Shown piece by piece: positions 57,871-64,000 of a DNA stretch of 64,000 bases. Both the position numbers and the translations under genes were made by a program. The notes below the pieces were generated by a model. The model did no database searches. It had not been told where the DNA came from and saw only the letters and a program-made list of their open reading frames with translations. Source of the stretch: Pelomonas saccharophila_A. GTDB lineage: Bacteria > Pseudomonadota > Gammaproteobacteria > Burkholderiales > Burkholderiaceae_C. The stretch covers positions 682,001 through 746,000 of the forward strand of contig NZ_JAVDXU010000001.1 in the NCBI RefSeq assembly GCF_031458095.1, read 5' to 3'. Positions within the stretch are counted from its first letter, which is position 1; each line of letters starts with the position of its first letter.

Positions 57871-60679
57871 AGGCCGAGACTTCCGGCCGGCGCGCCAGCA
57901 CGGCAATCGGCGGCGCCCAGCGCTCGCCGCGCGGCTTCTTGCTCGTCACCAGCGTGATCTCGCTGGGCTCGAAGACCTCGACGTTGTGCGTGATCGGCGT
58001 CGTCAGCAGGTATTGGGCGCGGGTCGAGCGCAGGAAGTGGCCGACGAGCTGGATGTTGCGCACGTCCAGGTGGGCGAAGGGCTCGTCGATGAAGACGAAG
58101 CCGCCGGGCGTCTCGTCATCCTTCATCAGGCCGACCAGCAGGATCAGGCTCTTCAGCACCTGCTGGCCGCCGGAGGCCTCGCCGTCGTTGAGCCCGACCT
58201 CGCCCTTGCCGTCGAAGTTGAACTTGACCTGCAGGCCGGCCTGGGCAAGCACGGTGTCGTCGTTGTCCAGATGCGGCAGCACGGCCTCGGCCGTCGTGCC
58301 GGCCAGTTCACCCAGCTCGGCGACGTTCTTCTTGTAGCGGCGCACCGTGGCACGCAGCACGTCGATATAGCGCTCGCGGGCATTGAAGGCCGCGATGCGC
58401 GCCATCTCGTTGCTGGCGCGGCGGTCGCTGAGCTGGCTGTCCTGCTCATGCACCTGGGCGGCCATGCGGGCATGGCGCTCGACGACGCTGGCGTCCACCT
58501 CCCAATGGCCGCCTTCCAGCTCCTGGTCCACATGATGGGCGCGGATCTCGGCCTGGCGGGCGTTCTCGAACTCATTGCGTGCGGCGGCGAGTGCAGCCGG
58601 CGTGACCCAGGACTTGGGAAACTGGGCCTTCTGTGCACGCGACTCGCGGGACGCCTTGCGCAGCGCCTCGCGCCTGGCTTCGTGCTCGCGCAGACGGCCG
58701 GCGGCCGAACCCTCGCCGTCCTTCAGCGCGATCTGGGCGCCTTCGTAGGCCTGCTCGCTGCGCGTGGACTCGCGCACGACGCGGTCGTGCTCGCTGTCCA
58801 GCGTGCTCATGCGCGTGGACGCCTCGGCGCGGGCCTGGCGCAGTACCGGCAGGCGTGAGCGTGCCTCGGCGAACTCGTCGGCACGCTCGCTCAATTCCTG
58901 GGCCGCCTTGTGCCCCACAGCGGCGCGCTGCACGTCCTTGAACTGGCGTTCGACCTCGGCCTGGGCCTTGGCGATGCGGCTCAGCTCGCCGTCCCAGCGG
59001 GCGAGCTCGGCTTCCAAAGCGCCGCGGCGCGAGTCGACGGCCGAGGCACCGAACTGGTGGTCGCGCGGCTCGACGAAGACGCTGCGGCCGCCGCGGCCAT
59101 CGCGGTAGTAGGCGTCCGTCGTGATCCATTCGCCACTCGTCTTGGCGCCCTCTTCCGTCGATGTGACGCAGCGGATGGCGCCCAGCTGGCGCACCAGCCA
59201 GGTCGGCAGCGGCGCGCTGACGTTCAGCGCCGCCAGCAGCGAGCCGGCCGGCGCCTGACCTGCAGCCTGGGTGTCGGCGACGACGTAGTGGCGGTAGCGC
59301 TGCTTCGCCGCAATGTCGAAGGCGCGACCTTCGTCGCTGCGATGCTTGAGCACGACCACCCAGCGCGACGGGCGCAATAAACCTTCGGCAGCGGCGCGCC
59401 AGGTCTCGTCGGCGATGTCGATGCTGTCGGCCACCAGGTAATGGGCGATGCCGGCATCGTCCAGGGCCCGCTTCATCGGCGCGACCTCCGGCGGCGGCGG
59501 CGGCAGCCGCTTGCCGCTCAGCTCGCCGAGCTGGGCCTGGGCGCGCGAGGCCTTGTCGCTGGCGCGGGTGTAGTCGGCGCGCAGGCGCTCGCGCTCGGAC
59601 GCCAGCTCCTGCATCTTGGCCGTCAGCGCGGCGGCATCGGCTTCCACGTCGGCCAGGGCCTTCAGCTCGTCCTCGCGCTTGACCAGGGCCTCGGCGGGCC
59701 GCTCGGCCTCGCGGGCCGCGTCGAAAGCGGCACGGGCCTCGCGGCGTTCGCCATCGAGCGCCTTCAGCCTTTCCTTGGCCGCTTCCTGCGCCGTGAACAG
59801 GCCATGCAGGGCTGCGCGCTTCTCGCTCAGCGCCTTCACATCGCCCGAGGCGAACAGGCGCTGGCGGTGCAGCTCGCGCGCATCACGGGTGATGCGCTCG
59901 CGGGCCTCGCTCCAGCGCAGCACGGGCAGCACCTCGGTGGCCAGGCGCTCGCGTTCCTGGATCTTGAGCTGGTACTGGCGATGACTGTTGACGCGGTTGG
60001 CCAGGTCGCTGAGCTGAGCTTGTGTATGAGCCAGCTCCGCACCGGCCTGCTCGACTTCCTTGCCCAGCTGCTGCTGGTGGCTGCGCGCCTGCTCGTAGCG
60101 GTCCAGCACCTCCTGGTCGCCAAAGACCTCGAAGACCAGACGCAGCAATTCCTTCGGCGACAGCTCGCAGAGGCGATCGGTCTGGCCCTGCTCCAACGCC
60201 AGTACGCGGCCGATAGCGCGCGTCAGGCCGGCGGCTTCGAGACGCTTCTTCCAGGCCTCGATGCCCAGCCAGTCGCGGTCGCCCTTCTCGGCCAGTTGCT
60301 CGATCTCGTGCACGCCATCGAGGATGACGTAGCGCCTCACCCAGTCGCCGCCATGGCGCTCGATGCGGCAGGCCAGCGTCACCTGGTCGGCATACAGCAG
60401 CGACGAGGCGAAGGGCCGGCTGCTGTTCTGACGCGAGCGCGGGCGGTTGTCCACCAGGGCGCGCAGCCAGGCCGTCTCGGCGTTGGCATGGCGGGCATAG
60501 GTCTTGTAGGTGCGGCCGCCCGAGCATTCCAGGCCCAGCAGGGTGCGCATGGCGTCCAGCAGCGTGGTCTTGCCCGAGCCGTTGGGACCGGCGATGGTGA
60601 TGATGGCGCCGTCCAGCGGCAGCGTGACGCGCTGGCAGTAGTCCCAGTGCAGCAGTTCAAGCGATTGCAGGTGGAACAT
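57863..60679 (-). CDS. mksB: SMC-like ATPase, MksB-type condensin subunit
   Basis: A 938-residue SMC-type protein. Walker A GPNGSGKTTL at 31-40, a long coiled coil to ~390, a hinge-like globular part at ~392-545 (after a LPPPPPEV turn), a second coiled coil, then the signature EASGGQQVLKSL near 834-845 and Walker B GGFVFIDEPFAHLD near 860. Length and operon (after MksF- and MksE-like genes) fit MksB of the MukBEF-like condensin MksBEF, which compacts DNA by loop extrusion. It could also be a related uncharacterised SMC; no RecN/SbcC features were seen. Confidence 0.75.
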   Translation of the reverse strand: MFHLQSLELLHWDYCQRVTLPLDGAIITIAGPNGSGKTTLLDAMRTLLGLECSGGRTYKTYARHANAETAWLRALVDNRPRSRQNSSRPFASSLLYADQVTLACRIERHGGDWVRRYVILDGVHEIEQLAEKGDRDWLGIEAWKKRLEAAGLTRAIGRVLALEQGQTDRLCELSPKELLRLVFEVFGDQEVLDRYEQARSHQQQLGKEVEQAGAELAHTQAQLSDLANRVNSHRQYQLKIQERERLATEVLPVLRWSEARERITRDARELHRQRLFASGDVKALSEKRAALHGLFTAQEAAKERLKALDGERREARAAFDAAREAERPAEALVKREDELKALADVEADAAALTAKMQELASERERLRADYTRASDKASRAQAQLGELSGKRLPPPPPEVAPMKRALDDAGIAHYLVADSIDIADETWRAAAEGLLRPSRWVVVLKHRSDEGRAFDIAAKQRYRHYVVADTQAAGQAPAGSLLAALNVSAPLPTWLVRQLGAIRCVTSTEEGAKTSGEWITTDAYYRDGRGGRSVFVEPRDHQFGASAVDSRRGALEAELARWDGELSRIAKAQAEVERQFKDVQRAAVGHKAAQELSERADEFAEARSRLPVLRQARAEASTRMSTLDSEHDRVVRESTRSEQAYEGAQIALKDGEGSAAGRLREHEARREALRKASRESRAQKAQFPKSWVTPAALAAARNEFENARQAEIRAHHVDQELEGGHWEVDASVVERHARMAAQVHEQDSQLSDRRASNEMARIAAFNARERYIDVLRATVRRYKKNVAELGELAGTTAEAVLPHLDNDDTVLAQAGLQVKFNFDGKGEVGLNDGEASGGQQVLKSLILLVGLMKDDETPGGFVFIDEPFAHLDVRNIQLVGHFLRSTRAQYLLTTPITHNVEVFEPSEITLVTSKKPRGERWAPPIAVLARRPEVSAYE

Positions 60680-61365
60680 CAGTCGTCGAGTTCTTGTTGT
60701 TCGGCTTCTTCAACGGGGCGCGGCAGCGGGTGGCCGGCGCGGGCCATCACGTCGCCCAGGGCGCCATCGAGGATGCGCGGCGCCAGCAGGTCGTAGTCGA
60801 TCAGCAGGTCCAGCAGCGGGCCTTCGGCAATGTCTTCGCCGCGGCGCGTGACGAAGCCGTGGCGCTCCAGCAGCTTGAGGTTGGTGTCTAGGCGCAGCTT
60901 CTTGCCGAGCTGGTCGCCGAAGTCGGCCAGCAGGCTGCGGTAGCTGATCAGCGGCGCGACGCTCGCCGCCTGGGGCATGGGCTTGTCGGTGGCGAAGAAC
61001 TCGCCCTGGCCGGCATGGATGGCATCGCTGCGTGCCACCTGGCGCTGGCGCTTGGGCAGCACGATGAGGCTCCACAGCACGACGAGCAGGGCCACGCCGT
61101 CGCGCGGCAGGTCGAGGTTGTTGTTGGCGGCCAGGCCCGTTTCGCCGAAGACGGCGCTCTCGGCCGGGCGCAGCAGGGCCACCGAGATATGGTCGGCGTG
61201 CACGTTGTCCACCAGCTGCAGGCCAACGCCGGCCAGGCGGGCGCCGAGCTGTGTCCACAGCTCGGTATCGATCAGCGCGCGGCGCACCAAGGGGTGGCTG
61301 CGCGGCAGCCAGCGGCGGGCCAGCAGTTGCGCGGCGAGTTGCTGCGAGTCGTCGAGAGGGCTCAT
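60679..61365 (-). CDS. mksE: MksE-like condensin accessory (kite) subunit
   Basis: A 228-residue protein with winged-helix character (LISYRSLLADFGDQLGKKLRLDTNLKLLERHGFVTRRGEDIAEGPLLDLLIDYDLLAP), matching the size and operon place of MksE/MukE dimers that bind the kleisin and DNA. Sequence conservation in this family is low. It overlaps mksF by 4 bp and mksB by one base, giving equal translation of the three subunits. Confidence comes mostly from the three-gene order. Confidence 0.7.
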   Translation of the reverse strand: MSPLDDSQQLAAQLLARRWLPRSHPLVRRALIDTELWTQLGARLAGVGLQLVDNVHADHISVALLRPAESAVFGETGLAANNNLDLPRDGVALLVVLWSLIVLPKRQRQVARSDAIHAGQGEFFATDKPMPQAASVAPLISYRSLLADFGDQLGKKLRLDTNLKLLERHGFVTRRGEDIAEGPLLDLLIDYDLLAPRILDGALGDVMARAGHPLPRPVEEAEQQELDD

Positions 61366-62663
61366 TGGGAAGAGGATTCAGGGGTGAGGACGCCGCGGCT
61401 CATCCATTTGACGAACTCGTCGTCGACGGGGCCTTGCTCGGCCGACCAGCGCACGCTCCAGGGCTGGCGGGCCATGTCGCCGGTGGCACCCTTGAGGTGG
61501 CGCGCCTGGGCGTCGCCCAGCAGCGGCAGCAACTGGGCACGGTAGGCGGCGCGGGCATAGCTGCCGCCCAGGATGGCGGGCGTCAGGTCGCGCTCGACGG
61601 GATCGCCGGCCCAGGCGGTCAGCAGGGCCTGCATCTGGTCCATGTCGGGCGGCAATTGCATGACGGCCAGCTCGCCGGTCGGCGCGGCCTGGCCTTGGGG
61701 CAGCGCGGCGGCCTCGGCAGGCTTGGGCCGGTCGCGCTCGAATTCGGCTTCGGCGGTGTCGACGAGGTCGCGCTGGGCCACGAGCACCGGATGCACCGGC
61801 CGCTCCCAGGCGCCATTGAGCAGCGCGGCCAGGTCGCCCTGGCTCTGCAGCCAGCGGCGCACGTCGGTCGTGGTGATGCCAGTGGAGCCCAGCGTGACGC
61901 GCTGACGGTCCGCCTGCTGCAAAGCCCGGTTGAACTGGCTGGCCATGGCCAAGAGGCGCGCCTGGGCCAGGCCCAGCTCGCGGGCCAGGCGCTCCAGCCG
62001 GGCCTCGCCGGCCGATTCGGCCTGGGCAATGATGGCCCCCAGGGCCTCGCCGGCGCGGTCCACCAGGGTCAGCGCCTTCTCGAAGCGGGTGCGGGCGCGG
62101 CGCAGGGCGAACTCGCTGCCGCTGGCGATGGCGTCGGCAAATTCGTCATACAGGCGCGACAGCTGGGCCAGCAGATGCTGCAGCTGGGCGGGCTGCAGGG
62201 TGCCGAGCTGGTGGGCACCGGCCACGCCGGCCAACAGTGAAGCCAGGTCGCCGTCGGGCGCCTGCTCCTGGGTCAGCGGCTGCAGCAGGCCGACGAGCTG
62301 CTGGGCCAGCGGCGTGACGGCATAGGTCTGGGAGGTGGCGTCCCAGGACAGCAGGTCGGCCTCGCGCAGGCGCTTCAGCGCGCTGTCCAGCACCTCGTCG
62401 CGCAGCACGTGGAAGGCCTGGTTCAGCGCCTCGCGGGTCAGGCGTGACTCGCGCAGGGCCATCAGCTCGAAGAACACCCACAGCCGCAGCCGCGTCAGGC
62501 CGGCCGGGCCCTGGAACAGCGCCCGCAAGGCGATCTGCAGGGCGTCCTGGCGCTCCAGCTGCCACCACAGCAGGGCCTCCACCGGCGCGGCGCCGTCGCG
62601 GAAATAGTCCTCGACGCGGTCGGGGCGCAGCGAGTCGTCGGAGTCCTGGGGTGCGGTCAACAT
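61362..62663 (-). CDS. mksF: MksF-like kleisin subunit
   Basis: A 433-residue cytosolic protein. The N-terminal ~110 residues are a winged helix (LRLWVFFELMALRESRLTREALNQAFHVLRDEVLDSALKRLREADLLSWDATSQTY), a helical middle part forms coiled coil (SRLYDEFADAIASGSEFALRRARTRFEKAL), and the C-terminal part is another small domain. This fits the kleisin that bridges two SMC heads. ATG 62663 (MLTAPQDSDD) is used. First gene of the operon, divergent from the PEP-CTERM lectin. No MksG/JetD-type nuclease gene is found on either side. Confidence 0.72.
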   Translation of the reverse strand: MLTAPQDSDDSLRPDRVEDYFRDGAAPVEALLWWQLERQDALQIALRALFQGPAGLTRLRLWVFFELMALRESRLTREALNQAFHVLRDEVLDSALKRLREADLLSWDATSQTYAVTPLAQQLVGLLQPLTQEQAPDGDLASLLAGVAGAHQLGTLQPAQLQHLLAQLSRLYDEFADAIASGSEFALRRARTRFEKALTLVDRAGEALGAIIAQAESAGEARLERLARELGLAQARLLAMASQFNRALQQADRQRVTLGSTGITTTDVRRWLQSQGDLAALLNGAWERPVHPVLVAQRDLVDTAEAEFERDRPKPAEAAALPQGQAAPTGELAVMQLPPDMDQMQALLTAWAGDPVERDLTPAILGGSYARAAYRAQLLPLLGDAQARHLKGATGDMARQPWSVRWSAEQGPVDDEFVKWMSRGVLTPESSSQ

Positions 62664-62745
62664 GGGGCGCGGATTATCGACGGGCCCGGAAGCCGCCAAA
62701 TTAGGGGGTGTCGAGGGCTTTGACAGCCTGAGGCGGCGGCATGCC

Positions 62746-62760
62746 CCGGCACGGTGCCGG
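62746..62760. other. Perfect inverted repeat upstream of sigma-54 promoter
   Basis: CCGGCAC-G-GTGCCGG, a 15-bp perfect palindrome 20 bp before the -24 element. It may be an activator or repressor site, or a hairpin for readthrough transcripts. Confidence 0.3.
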
Positions 62761-62780
62761 CCCCCATGTCAGCGGGGCAA

Positions 62781-62796
62781 TGGCATCGAACTTGCA
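62781..62796 (+). promoter_or_regulatory. Sigma-54 promoter of PEP-CTERM lectin gene
   Basis: TGGCATCGAACTTGCA with GG (62782) and GC (62794) 12 bases apart, 33 bp before the ATG. Same form as the promoter at 29092, and consistent with PrsK/PrsR control of PEP-CTERM genes. Confidence 0.82.
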
Positions 62797-62829
62797 TCAC
62801 TGACACCCATAACCCGGAGGAGAGCAGAA

Positions 62830-63699
62830 ATGATCCAACGCGCCTTGTTCGCCACTGCCGCCCTGGCCCTCTCCACCCTCGCGCCGCAAGCGCAGGCGGC
62901 CGTTGTCATCGACTACGCCAACTTCCTCACCGCCTGTGGCAACACGCTGACCTGCGTGGGCGCGACCAGCCCCACCGCTGGCGGCGACCTGCGGTTGACG
63001 CCCTCGACCTTCGCTACCGGTGGCGCCGGCTACAGCACGACCGCCATCTCCCTGGGTTCCGGCGCGACCTTCAGCACCACCTTCCAGTTCCGCATGAGCG
63101 AGGCGGCCGGCATCGACCCGGCCGATGGCTTCACCTTCGTCGTCTCCAAGGCCACGGCAGGCCTCGGCGGCCTGGGTGGTGGCCTGGGCTATGCCGGCGT
63201 CGCCAACAGCGTCGCCATCGAGTTCGACACCTACAACAACGGCGAGGTCGGCGGCAGCAACCACGTCGGCATCGACGTCAACGGCTCGCTGGCCAGCCTG
63301 GCCCCGGTCAGCCCCTACGGCATCAGCAGCTGCGAGTTCGCCAACTACGGCGCCACCGGCTGCATGAGCAACGGCAAGATCTGGTCGGCCTTCATCAACT
63401 ACGACGGCACGACCAAGAAGCTCAACGTCAGCGTGCAGGAAGCCGGCTCGGCCCTGATCCAGCTGATCACCAACTACGACATCGACATCGCCGCGGCCCT
63501 GGGCACCAACGACGCCTTCGTCGGCTTCACCGCCGCCACCGGCTCGGGCTACGAGAACCACGACATCCTGAACTGGCGCCTGGCCAACGACACCTCCATC
63601 ACCACCGACCCGGGACGCCTGCCCGAGCCGGCCAGCCTGGCCCTGCTGGCCCTGGCGGGTGGCGCAGCACTGACGGCCCGCCGCCGCCGCGCCGTCTGA
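62830..63699 (+). CDS. PEP-CTERM protein with legume-type (L-type) lectin domain
   Basis: A 289-residue exported protein: signal peptide (ALFATAALALSTLAPQAQA), then an L-type lectin beta-sandwich at ~28-255 with FTFVVSKA, NSVAIEFDTYNNGEVGGSNHVGIDVNGS (metal and sugar site), and ENHDILNWRLAND; it ends with PEP-CTERM (LPEPASLALLALAGGAALTARRRR). Expected to be exported, processed by exosortase, and bind extracellular polysaccharide. GGAGGAG precedes the ATG. Confidence 0.92.
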   Translation: MIQRALFATAALALSTLAPQAQAAVVIDYANFLTACGNTLTCVGATSPTAGGDLRLTPSTFATGGAGYSTTAISLGSGATFSTTFQFRMSEAAGIDPADGFTFVVSKATAGLGGLGGGLGYAGVANSVAIEFDTYNNGEVGGSNHVGIDVNGSLASLAPVSPYGISSCEFANYGATGCMSNGKIWSAFINYDGTTKKLNVSVQEAGSALIQLITNYDIDIAAALGTNDAFVGFTAATGSGYENHDILNWRLANDTSITTDPGRLPEPASLALLALAGGAALTARRRRAV

Positions 63700-63745
63700 G
63701 CGTCGTTCGACTTTTGCGAATGCCGGCGTCAAGCCGGCTGAAACC

Positions 63746-63765
63746 AGGCCCGCACCAGCGGGCCT
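63746..63765 (+). terminator. Hairpin between PEP-CTERM lectin and dioxygenase genes
   Basis: AGGCCCGC-ACCA-GCGGGCCT, a perfect 8-bp stem, 47 bp after the lectin stop and 12 bp before the next ATG. Confidence 0.6.
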
Positions 63766-63776
63766 AGTCTTGGGGC

Positions 63777-64000
63777 ATGCAAAACCATCGCCTGCCCACC
63801 TTCTTCCTGTCCCATGGCGGCGGCCCCTGGCCCTTCATGGACGGCGACTACCGTCGCGCCCACGCCCAGCTCGAGGCCTCGCTGCAAGCCCTGCCGGCCA
63901 CGCTGCCGGCGAGACCGAAGGCCATCCTGATGATCTCGGCCCACTGGGAGGAGGCCGCCTTCACGGTGATGACCTCGCCGGCGCCGGGCATGCTCTACGA
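63777..64000 (+). CDS. DODA-type extradiol dioxygenase, N-terminal part
   Basis: The ATG at 63777 opens MQNHRLPTFFLSHGGGPWPF, and the frame continues to the window edge (74 codons). SHGGGP (first metal His) and ILMISAHWEEAAFTV (second His) are hallmarks of the YgiD/4,5-DOPA dioxygenase family, non-haem Fe or Zn enzymes acting on catechols. The 3' end lies outside. Confidence 0.9.
   Translation, partial: MQNHRLPTFFLSHGGGPWPFMDGDYRRAHAQLEASLQALPATLPARPKAILMISAHWEEAAFTVMTSPAPGMLY

Noticed and set aside
57863..62663. Wadjet anti-plasmid defence system
   Set aside because: No JetD/MksG gene occurs next to the three subunits; the neighbours are a thioesterase and a PEP-CTERM gene.

Overview
The window is GC-rich, densely coded DNA (most gene junctions are stop/start overlaps) and looks like a betaproteobacterium of order Burkholderiales, probably the Roseateles/Mitsuaria/Rubrivivax-Leptothrix branch. 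The evidence for this is a non-flagellar type III secretion system (T3SS), PEP-CTERM exported proteins with sigma-54 promoters, a DUF3563 small protein, and ordinary sulfate, molybdate and methionine genes. The placement is an inference from gene content; there is no rRNA or tRNA gene to test it.

Positions 1-18724 hold a nearly complete T3SS injectisome locus. A long minus-strand run reads sctV-sctS-sctC-sctD-(candidate needle)-sctI-sctJ-sctK-sctL-sctN-sctO-sctT-sctU, followed by a very large coiled-coil protein that leaves the window on the left and is probably secreted or a translocator. sctQ and sctR are divergent on the plus strand. Three copies of a 16-bp dyad, CTACG-N6-CGTAG, lie only in the T3SS intergenic gaps and are the best candidate operator. 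SctU lacks the usual NPTH autocleavage motif, and sctQ has an internal ribosome-binding site for the short C-terminal product. sctP, the translocon and the chaperones are not in the window.

Positions 18725-24890 are a stress-response region. It has two genes each preceded by a LexA-type box (an unknown protein and a 2H phosphoesterase), a sigma-54-driven Cys-repeat periplasmic protein, BON-domain proteins, a ferritin-like protein, a stand-alone receiver, and a divergent LuxR-type response regulator. TGTAGGAC boxes lie in the promoters. A DUF3563 small protein follows.

Positions 24924-41676 are mostly transport: a DedA-rhodanese fusion; modBAC-modE with a ModE box; two PEP-CTERM proteins; cyanase; a sulfate operon (sbp-cysTWA); a solitary molbindin; two hydrolases; a CysB/Cbl-type regulator; and a second sulfate-binding protein. 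A palindrome-bearing dispersed repeat sits immediately after the first gene of a co-directional pair at two places, sctJ/sctK and sbp/cysT, in the same orientation relative to transcription.

Positions 41677-64000 contain a decayed PEP-CTERM fragment, a DUF1800/DUF1501 pair, a flavodoxin/pirin/LysR group, gluQ, a tandem FKBP, a PilZ protein, an MgtC-like protein, divergent metR/metE, an animal-type haem peroxidase, a ParD-like/map operon under a 28-bp palindrome, an MksBEF-like condensin operon, a PEP-CTERM lectin, and the start of a DODA-type dioxygenase. No CRISPR array, insertion sequence, tRNA or rRNA was seen.
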